A DNA stretch of 64,000 nt, from contig JADNRY010000121.1 in the NCBI GenBank assembly GCA_015501585.1, positions 62,001-126,000 of the forward strand, written 5' to 3'. A model generated the notes under the pieces. It saw only the letters and a program-made list of their open reading frames with translations. It did no database searches and was not told the origin of the DNA. The position numbers were made by a program, and so were the translations under genes. The stretch is from Rhodocollybia butyracea (taxonomy: Eukaryota > Basidiomycota > Agaricomycetes > Agaricales > Omphalotaceae). The first letter of the stretch is position 1; each line of letters begins with the position of its first letter. Positions 55,140 to 64,000 of this stretch are shown piece by piece.

Positions 55140-57537
55140 TCAGTTTGCGTCTGACCTCTCATCCTTTTCCGAATCTTTATCATCTTTCTCGCCCTTCACC
55201 ACCTGTGCCTCAACCGCAGCAGCCTCAGTAGCAGCAGGCGGCTTGGCCGCACCCGCAGGAGCGGGAGGCGCCGCCTTCACAATCCTCAGATTCTTAATGA
55301 ACATAGCTGTAATCAGCGCAAGCCCCGCAGCAGGAACGCCAATAATGAAGACAACACGTAGGGCATGCGTGTACGCCACCACAACACCGGGGATCTGCGA
55401 GGCCGGGAGATCGGTGTATATAGCCACTGGGGACTCCCTTACGATAGTCGAGTTGGCCTCTGGTGCAAATATGAGCAGGTACTTGCTGAGCTCAGAGGCA
55501 AAAACGGGCTCAGCGAGTCCGAGACCGACTGTACCACCGAAGAATTGGGCGAAGGAGGCCATACCGCTCGCTTGCCCGAGGAGTCTGGGGTTGTCTCTGA
55601 ACTCGACTCTGGGTAAAGGAAAGAAAGAGGGTTATCAAAAATGAAAAATGAATAAATAAAATTATCAGAAGAGGTTCAAGAGATGTAAGAAATGATGCGT
55701 ACTGGATTGCTATAAGCGCGTTCTGCATGCCGAAACCGGTACCCACTCCAGCAAGAATCTGGAAACCAATGAGGTGGGCAGACGATGTTGAAGGCACAAT
55801 GGTGAAAAAAAGTCCAGAGCCAATTGCAAGGAAGATGGGGCATGCAACGAGGAATGGCCAACTGATTTTGAATAAATGAAAACAAGTAAAATAAATGGAA
55901 GATTGAGAGACATACTAGTATCCAAATTTTCCAACTATCTGCCCTGCAGCCATGACAGTTATAACGACACCGAGCATGAATGGAAGAAGGTTGATTCCAG
56001 AGTTAGTGGCAGACTGGTGCCTCACAGCTTGGTAGAGGATGGGAACATACTACGAAATGCTCCGAATAAGGGAATACCAGCCATTGATGTGAATGAGACT
56101 TACATATGAGAATATTAAGAAGGAAAAACGAATCAAAAATCCGTAGATGAGGATAGCATATCTGTTACAATCGCAGTGTTGGAAGTACATCCCCTTCGAA
56201 GCACAAAATAACTTACACTGAACGGGATTTGAAAATCTGAACAGGGACCATTGACTTTGGACTGTAGTAAATCTCCCATGCGACGAACGCAATTCCAGTC
56301 AGTCCCGCGAAGACAAAAGACTGGAATGAGGAACAGAGTAAGAAATCTTGCAGGCGACTTTTGAAGGAGAAGACGAACGATTATGACAGCCTTATCATTC
56401 CACGGCTTTGTGTTTCCTCCCCACTGAAGCGCGAGTACAAGACATGTCACTGCAGCAGCGATCAAAGTTGCACCAATGTAGTCAAGTTGCGCGAGCTGGC
56501 GGAAGATATCCCCGCGCGAACGTTTGGTAGGATCTGAACCTAAAGGAGGCGCAGCTTTCAAGAGGAAGGTGACAGCAACCAGAGAGGCACCACCACTATA
56601 GAACGGACAGAGCTACTATTAGCAAGTAGTTGACTCGGAAAAAGCAAGATCATACAGAGGCAAGTTTAAGAAAAAGCACCTAAAAATTGGAACCATTAGT
56701 CTGTACCCAGATCTTTTCAAGGAAAACTAAAAGAAACTACCATCTCCATGTAACCTGAAATGCACAATCAGTAAAAATTAGCAAAAGCAACTGAGAGCGA
56801 GCATACACGGTCAGTGAACGCTCCCCCTGCGCACGAATGAGAGAAAGTAAATAAAGAAATAGTAAATCTCACCGATCAAAGGGCCTATGACAGACGCAAG
56901 AGCAAAAACGGCGCCAAAAAGGCCAAATAACCGCGGTCGGTCCTCTAGCCTTGTACTTTGAGCTGTGATTTGCAGTATTCCAACAACTATAATAGTTATA
57001 TCAGCGCCGAGTCGACATTACCATCGAGCATACGTACATATCCCAGAGGCTCCAACACCGGAGATTGTCCGACCTACTATCAGCTGGCCGACAGTCTGTG
57101 CGACTCCGCAGATCAGCGACCCGAGCTCGAAGACAATGATGGCGGATATGAAGACCCATTTTGCAGGGAATATACGGAGAAGTTGGCCGTAGAATAAGAG
57201 GAAGACGGTTTGTGTGAGGATGAACGCTGTGGCGATCCATCCTTGCAGGGAGAACGAATCGAAATCGGAGGCGATATGGGGTAGAGCGGTTGCTGGCCGC
57301 GAAAGGTTAGCGTGATTTGTCTAATCAATTATCTAGTAGGCAAACCTAGGATAGTTTGGTCTAAGGCACATAACAGAAGGGCCAGCAACCTACGAGGAAT
57401 GAAGCAAGTACAGCGATAAGCTCTGAACCAAAGACTCACATCGCCACGAAGACGAGTGCCAGCTTTTTGCCAGTCACCACAGTGCTAGGTGGTGCCACTG
57501 GAGCCTTCACAACCTGTACAGTGGTATCCGAAGCCAT
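55140..57537 (-). CDS. MFS multidrug-type exporter, DHA2-like (pump 2)
   Basis: It starts at 57537 with MASDTTVQVVKAPVAPPSTV and KKLALVFVAM, nearly matching pump 1, and ends at 55140 after an extended alanine- and acid-rich tail (KDDKDSEKDERSDAN) that pump 1 lacks. Exons in the same order and with similar introns include the ALGLDQTI region near 57350, KAAPPLGSDPTKRSRGDIF with LAQLDYIGATLIAAAVTCLV (56390-56560), and SFAQFFGGTVGLGLAEPVF (55500-55560). It is a 14-helix proton antiporter of the DHA2 type, about 560-600 residues. It is an inverted paralogue of pump 1 and bounds the halogenase-ligase region on the other side. Likely exports a metabolite; substrate unknown. Confidence 0.87.
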
Positions 57538-58804
57538 AGTTGTGAGAGTGCAGTACAACTGGGGGAAGGGGGGCAACCGAAAGCAACTGCCAGGTGGACG
57601 AAAACACTGCCAGTAGCTGTGAAAAAACGCAGCATCAGGTCCAGCGCTGTGGAAAAAAGATGGGCTAAGATTAGCTGACAGGAGATCCTCGGCCCTCGGC
57701 CCTACCTCGGCGATAACCTTCATGCCCGCTTGCCAAGCAGCTGTCAATGACAAACTCGTCTAAAATTAGTTGACAGATGCACGATAACTAATACATCTTC
57801 AAATCTTCCTTTTCTGGCCAATTACTCTCTCAGCCCTTCTATCCAATCGGTGTCTCGCCGATAGGTTGTACGACGGCTAGTGGGGAAACAGTTTTTTTAC
57901 TCCTCGCAGACCCGTATGCCATCGCTCAACTTATTCTGAACGCTCGAGATTGTTGTTACTTGGATCTTTGCCAACCTTCACCATGCATGGGAGCTCCGGC
58001 TGCCCATGAGCTCTTAGGTACGTTCAGATCTGAACGTGAAAACCAGCATTCTCGGTAGGCAGGACAAACTTTGAGCCGCCAGAACGCAAATTTGTGAGAG
58101 AGATTGCTAAGCTTCAATATTTAAGAGGCACCAAAGATGCACACTACGAGATAGTTGTGCAAGAAATATAGAACGCGAGACAAAGCTGCGTTGTTGCAGA
58201 TCTGCCCTGAGTCCGATTCTTGACTACAAATGACTTGTTCTCCTCACGACTTTGCTGTGATACCGTTCGCGTCCCAGGTCCAGGCTCAGCAAGAGGCACA
58301 TTGGACTCTATCTACACAATTTGCCTAGTATGTACCGGAAAAGAAATCAAAGCTTATAAACCTCGGCTGCTTCAAAGTCAAGGTCGATGTCTTATCTCAA
58401 GTGACTAAGATGCAAATGCAGATGGCTCTTGAGGAGTACTACTGGCATGTAAAAATACATTGGATGTACTTACTCTGGAAGGGGCATCATAGCTCAATGA
58501 TACTACCGCGTTTAACGAAATCCACACGGATTATTACAACATAGTACAATGGACAGTGGTTTGGTGGTCACTTGCAGCTTAGCTCGACGTTGAAATCTTG
58601 AAGCGTACAGGAACCAGGATACAGTAGTGAACTGTACATACTAATCAGCCATTTTCAGCGATTGAGTCCCAGTGAAGTCAATAAGGACTGCTTATTCCAA
58701 GCTTCAGTATACAATGAATCTATATCTATGGGTTTTCCGATACATAGTAGCCCGACATAAAAAGCTTCAAACCATAAGTATATCAAGTCCAACTAAGCAA
58801 AAAT
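57538..58804. other. Intergenic region upstream of pump 2
   Basis: Only short frames. It holds the pump 2 promoter and the 3' side of the reductase gene. No element or RNA gene seen. Confidence 0.55.
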
Positions 58805-59872
58805 TCAAGTCAAACCATCTGCTTTCTTGCATTCTCCCAAGGCCCGTACCTTCTTCCCGTCTTCCACAGCTGTTAACAAAAGATCAAGATCACCCCCATC
58901 TCCAGGGGTCGCTTGTTCTCGTGCGCGCGCGATTCTCTGGAACACCTCCGCGGTACCCTCATATATGCGCGCGATTCCCTCGTCCCCACCGAATTTGGCA
59001 ACCTCCTGCATTTCGTTGACGAAACGATATGCTTTTGGAGTCATTTGGGGTATGAAAAGGATCAGCTGGTCGAGGAAAGATGGCTGGGAAATGATGAGGG
59101 AGTGGAGAAGACCTTGACATGTCGATGGAGAGGATGCGTGGGATGCTGTTAGCTTGGAATATTAGGAAAACAGTTCAGAGAAAATAGTATACTATCTGTA
59201 CAAACCAAGAATCATTGAAGCGAACAATGCCATAGCACCTTTGACCACGCCCTTGGGATGAGGAGTAAGTTTAACGCATTTGGTATGCAACGAGATCGTA
59301 CATACAGAGTTGGCCATTTTCACCGCACTGGCATCACCCACTCCAGACCCTTCACCTTTGAGAGAAAACGGGTTAAGACCATACTTTCTCAAAACAATGT
59401 CCAATTCATCCAGGTCTGCTTCATCTTTTCCATCGGCGCAGATATAAACTCCTGGATTATACACGTCTGAAGGCGGACCTCCTACGACTGCCCCGTCGAT
59501 GAAGGTTATCCCAGTGCCAACAAACAACTGCGCTATTTGCTTCGCAGTCTCGGGGTTAACGGCGTTGCAGTCGGCGAATATCACCTTGCGAGAAAGGCAT
59601 ATCTCCTTAGAGGTGCACGCGATTGCCTGTGCAATTGCAAACGCCTCTGACGGAGGGACCACGCTGAGGATATACGTGGCCTGAGAGACAATATCGCGAT
59701 AGGATGCGTGCTTCATTCCGCATTCTGTCGCACGGCGCCAAGTGGCTTCGGATCTGCCTTCGAGGTTCGTTAGAATTGTTCCTGCGCCGTGTTGGACCAT
59801 GCGGTAAGCTAGTTTAGAGCCCATTTGTCCAGCGCCGATTAGAGCAATTGTAGGAGGCGAGTCCAACACCAT
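58805..59872 (-). CDS. 6-phosphogluconate dehydrogenase-like NAD(P)-binding reductase with DUF1932 domain
   Basis: Three exons joined by two short introns (GTATGT...CCCAAG and GTTTGT...CTAACAG) give about 300 residues. IALIGAGQMGSKLAYRMVQH at residues 10-29 is the Rossmann GxGxxG loop, SVVPPSEAFAIAQAI and FADCNAVNPETAKQIAQLF the NAD domain, and FIDGAVVGGPPSDV the conserved substrate loop. After the intron, KGAMALFASMIL and MTPKAYRFVNEMQEVA, then GIARIYEGTAEVFQ form the helical C-terminus known as DUF1932. The product probably oxidises a beta-hydroxy acid or reduces an imine or ketone. It follows pump 2 in the same direction at 1.3 kb. It is intact. Whether it belongs to the halogenase group is not shown. 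Confidence 0.87.
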
Positions 59873-62045
59873 GATGAAGGGAGGTGCAGAGGAACGGAGT
59901 ACGAGTCTGAGTCCGCAAGCTCAAATGCAACCTTCTTCACAGGCGCAGATAGGATCAGTCCCAGCGTGCTTCGTTAGTGGAGCTGCATCAACGTAAAACA
60001 TCTTTCCTCCGTGCTTTCTTTTCTCTGGACCTTCGCACACGAACCATCGAAATGATGTACGCGCTCAGTTGTATCCCGGATTTACTGCTTTGACACTCGT
60101 GACCGTCTATCGGATATCAAATCATAAACGCCGATATGTTCTTGTACGAGGCTTCTACCTCGTCATCTTCTGGGTCGGCTCCAGGGTAATGAACTACCAT
60201 GACAACAGGTAAGGACGCCTCGGACTCGGTCAGCGTATGCCCGACCTTTCGCTTAGAATTTGAGCCGGTGACACCAAGAAATCGTCAGTCCTTCGTCACA
60301 TCGTTTTTAAGAGCGTGAATAAAGAGCGTGAATAAAGAGCACGATGCGACATTATTGAAATTCACGTCTTGAAATCACATTCGTTGTTGCTCTCACCATC
60401 ATACCCGACAGCGTGATGGGTAAATAGCATTGGCAAGCGAGCCAAACTATTCGTTAGCCTGATCTGAGGGAAATGTTTAGTGAAAAATTCTAAAACTCAC
60501 TGAATTTATGTAACAACCGAAATTAATATTTGATGACCGAACTGCCATTAATGATGAAACTCTCTCCACCAATAGAACGTGCCTCTACTATAGGCAGATA
60601 AGGTGTTTCGGCCAACGTCCAGTAAGATTTTTCTGTAGTAACACGTACGTTCAACCTGGGAGGGCTAACATAATGGGTATGTACTCAGTAAACAGGATAA
60701 GCCTGAGAGGATACCACGAGCATGGGGACATCGGGCACCTTACGCGCCAGTTTCGACTTGTCGTGGAGGATAGGAAGTTCTACAGGGGGATCATTCTGAT
60801 TCTTACTACCACATGACGGAGAAATCAGCGAGCAGATATGTTCAAAGATTTTCGACAGAGGAAGAAAAGCACAGTGCAGCCAGATGTGCGTCAAGCTCGC
60901 GGTGAACTGCAGGACAGATATCTATCATGACAATCAAAGCGTTAACACATGGAGGAACAAATTTACCGATTCACGAAAGCACGACGGAGAACTGGGGCAA
61001 CAGTGGGAAGAAAAAGCACATACTCGTTCTAGTTGCGGCGGTTTTGTAAACCTCAGCTGTCGGAGGCTGACAGTGTATCTCGGCTACTACAATTTATCAT
61101 GATCAATCGTAAGCTTGAAGGTGATCGCTCAGAGGACTACCCCTTTAGCAACACTAAGCTGAAAAAATCTAAGATCCCTTTGATTTGTGTTTCACCCGAT
61201 CACTAAAATGATATTAAGGATGAGAGTAGGACAGATTGACCTTTCTTTGACTGATCGCCTTATAAGTGCACCAGGGTACTTCAAGAGGAACAAGTGATTT
61301 AAAGGTGATCTAATTTGTCATTCCCATACCGAAATCGTGGTCGCAGGCACGAAGCGCTTTCGCAAAAACTCCCCGGGATCACTTTTGGTCCGCTCTAGGC
61401 CTCCTAAAAATAAATCAAATATAAACTACCCTAGTATGCCAGAGTGACGAGTGCGGTGTCCAATGCAACGCGTCGTAATCGCGAGCTCGCCTTACACGAC
61501 AGGTACAGTAACGTAGCCATTGGTCCCGGGGGCATCCAACACACAGTTTGCCCCTGGACATTGCTCTTCCAGCTCCAGTAAGTCGGGTCTCGCACATGCG
61601 CTCACATGCTCGATCTTTCACCTGAATTTTATTGTAAGTGCTAAGTGCCAACGCCACCGAGTGCATGGTCCTTTCGTGGTCGTGGATATCTTCGGAAACT
61701 CCTCCTCACGTCTACACTCTTGCCATCTACGCGCCCTTAGTCTTGACATTGACATAAAAACATACAGCTCTGGCTGCAAACGTCTTGAGTCGCACTTCTT
61801 GACTCAATCCATGATTGGCATAAACGATGCAGGTATGTTATATATTATATCAAAAGGACGGATATGCGCGTGATTACCATGGTTATAAAGACGCAGGCGA
61901 GACAGGCGGCTTCATAAGACTAATGAAGTTAGCAGCTGAAAACACGGAAAGATGGACGTATGATATGTTTTGATTCCAGTTTCATAGGGAAAGAAAAGGG
62001 CGAAGTATATATACGGTAGGGGTAGGAACGACTCTCGTTAGCAGG
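59873..62045. other. Unassigned region, no supported gene
   Basis: Frames of up to 117 codons (61520-61873) show no motif. A minus frame at 60894-60685 is too short to judge. A direct repeat GAGCGTGAATAAA occurs twice at 60312-60338. Confidence 0.5.
62006..62013 (+). promoter_or_regulatory. Possible TATA box of the DUF6534 gene
   Basis: TATATATA lies 33 bases before the ATG at 62046, closer than for the array genes, so its role is uncertain. Confidence 0.35.
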
Positions 62046-63838
62046 ATGGCAAACCCTATTGTCGTGTCGACCCTTGGTCCTTGGTTCATTTCTTATTCAT
62101 TCTTAACAATGTTAGTATGTTAGTTGCATCTGTCCTGAAGTGTTTGAACTAATTTGAATTTAGGCTCTATGGGATGGGCATCTTACAGAGCTGGCTCTAC
62201 TTCCATTGGTATCGTAATGACCACTGGTCTTTGAAATCAATAGTGAGCAGAATACTTAGTTCAGGTGATGGAAAAGATCCTACCCTAATATAGCTCCGCG
62301 CAGGTCTCTGCACTCATGTATTATATGCCAATTTATCGCCGATGTATTGCTAACTGACATGATTCCCATAGATTTTTTGAAAGTGTGCAGACCATTCTGT
62401 TATGGGTGGATACGTACATTACAGTGGTAAATCATTTCGGGGAGATATCCTACCTACCGACGATCACTTGGTGTGTATTATCAACTTGGACAATGCCTGA
62501 CACTAGCTCTGAGCTATTTTTTGCTCTCTACTAGGACATATCCTGTATGGCATTTTCTCTCTCCTTAGATCGCGTTCTGACTCATTTTCAGACACAACAA
62601 CTATCTAGTGTAAGTGGTGGTTAGTACCTAGATCCCACTGGTCTATAGTTTAATCCTCATTTGGTTCCGCAGTATCTTTCCGAAGTTACAGTCCAGTCGT
62701 AAGCATGTTGAAGCTACTAGTGTCAAAATTAATTTTTGATTTTCCATAGGTATTTTGCATATGTGGTATATACATGTCAGTGTGTTCGAGCTCCTGTACA
62801 AAAATCCATCCACTTAAATTTAATTTTACCCAGTGAGTGACCGGAGATTAGCACCTATTGTTCCAATTGTTCGTGCCCTACAATCATTGATAGATTCAAA
62901 GAATAATCTATTTACAGATGCTATTGGCTCTGCTGGGTATTGCAAGTGGGTTAGGTGTGTATGTTTTGGCAAACCAGAGTCCTTGCAACTGACTTAAAGC
63001 GGTCAAGGGGTGACTATAGTCATGTAAGGTTGTTTCTATTCAATGTTTCATGTTTCTCAAGAATAATATCTAATATAGGGCTACCTATGGAATAGCTCAT
63101 GGAGGGATTGCATTAACTGCTCTTCCTGTGACGAAGGCTTGTCATATCTGTGCTACTGGACCTCCGAACCGCCACTTATTCCCCAAGTTACTTTAGACTC
63201 TGTTCAATCTGCAGCTTCCTGCCACTTTTGCATGTGATCTTCTCATCACCATATCACTATTTATTACCTTGAGAGGAAAGAAACCAAATATTGCAAGGTA
63301 AGGTCTTCAGCATGTATCTGTTGACATTAGCTAAATTTTCCAGTGGGATTGATGACATGTACCCTGCACTAGCGCAAACAAACACTATGCTGCAGAAACT
63401 CATGGTGAATGCTGTGAACCGTGGTTTTTTTGACAACAATCACTGCTGCTCTGACCCTTATTTTAGTAAGTTATTTCTCACCAGCATCCGTATTCTGTCT
63501 GAATTATGCTTTTCAAAGTTCCTTGCACTTCCCGGAACCTTTTACTTCTATCTGGGAGCTCTACCAAGCAGCAAGTGTATGTTATAAATATACTCCATTA
63601 TCGAACGTTTCTCAGAAAACTCTAATTTTTCAGTGTATATGAATAGTTTGTTGGCAATGTACGCTCACTAACTCATTTGTCTCTGACTCTGATGTGTACG
63701 TCCGAGAGAAACAGGTTAAATAGCAGACAATATGTTGCCGAAAGTTCAAGAAATACTGCCGGTTCAAATTCAATCAGGTTGCCAACCAGCCATGGCGCTG
63801 ATTTTGAATTATCTACCATGGTCGGTAATTTTCTTTGA
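62046..63838 (+). CDS. DUF6534 seven-helix membrane protein
   Basis: Exon 1 (62046-62110) reads MANPIVVSTLGPWFISYSFL, and after an intron LYGMGILQSWLYFHWYRNDH follows, the family's first helix and YxR loop. Later exons give FESVQTILLWVDTYITVVNH and FGEISYLPTITW, RLAPIVPIV, LLITISLFITLRGKKPNIA, TNTMLQKLMVNAVNRG, LTTITAALTLIL, then after a short intron FLALPGTFYFYLGALPSSK and MNSLLAML, NSRQYVAESS, with a stop at 63836-63838. All landmarks of DUF6534 proteins are present in order with many small GT-AG introns. One surplus T in the run of seven at 63425-63431 shifts the register between NRG and LTT. It is either a real frameshift or a base-count error. Function of the family is unknown; a seven-helix plasma-membrane protein is expected. 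Confidence 0.75.
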
Positions 63839-64000
63839 ACATGTTTGACATATTTCAACATTTTCTTGCGTACAGAACAGAAAAGCATTAGGGGCTGATG
63901 CTCTTGTATTGTAGAGCTGCAGAGCTGCAGAGATGTAGACCTATTTACTGGATTCCGAAGGCCTTACTACTTTACTTATTGGATGTATGGAGACAATGGT
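63839..64000. other. Window edge, nothing assigned
   Basis: The last 160 bases hold no recognisable start of another gene. Confidence 0.5.

Noticed and set aside
1..64000. CRISPR arrays, operons, ribosome binding sites and rRNA genes
   Set aside because: The sequence is eukaryotic; no array of direct repeats with spacers and no rRNA sequence was seen.

Overview
The window looks like nuclear DNA of a mushroom-forming basidiomycete (Agaricomycetes). The evidence is short GT-AG introns of about 45-65 bases splitting nearly every gene, fungal families such as DUF6534 membrane proteins, a fungal flavin-dependent halogenase and 14-helix MFS pumps, and a Ty3/Gypsy element with a fungal-type Gag. 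Gene density is low and about half of the window is repeats or decayed genes.

Layout. 1-3.4 kb holds nothing recognisable. 3.4-13.3 kb is a small secreted-protein gene (probably beta/gamma-crystallin-like) cut in two by a 9.4 kb Ty3/Gypsy retrotransposon on the minus strand with almost identical 1 kb LTRs and a 4 bp target duplication. 13.4-20.6 kb is a graveyard: a phosphotransferase (APH-like) pseudogene, a cysteine-rich secreted-protein relic and an acireductone-dioxygenase-like pseudogene. 20.6-22.0 kb is a TA-flanked terminal-inverted-repeat element without a visible transposase. 22.7-34.5 kb is a diverged tandem array. Each unit starts with a gene for a secreted protein of an unrecognised family with a CxxCFGW core, followed by convergent DUF6534 debris; two copies look usable and the third is broken. 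34.5-38.7 kb is unassigned.

38.7-59.9 kb is the most coherent functional region: an MFS pump, a complete flavin-dependent halogenase, a complete AMP-dependent acid-CoA ligase, an APH/choline-kinase-like phosphotransferase, a second MFS pump (inverted paralogue of the first) and a 6-phosphogluconate-dehydrogenase-like reductase. Together these could activate, halogenate, reduce and export a small acid or phenol, but no polyketide, peptide or terpene synthase is in view, so calling it a biosynthetic cluster is an inference. Between the phosphotransferase and the second pump lies a nested palindromic element carrying a fragment of a RecQ-like helicase. 59.9-62.0 kb is unassigned and 62.0-63.8 kb is a nearly complete DUF6534 membrane-protein gene.

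Several otherwise convincing genes and the retroelement polyprotein are broken by single-base shifts, some in homopolymers, and the only LTR differences noticed are also homopolymer lengths. Some apparent pseudogenes may therefore be uncorrected long-read errors. All intron boundaries are read by eye from splice consensus and family conservation.
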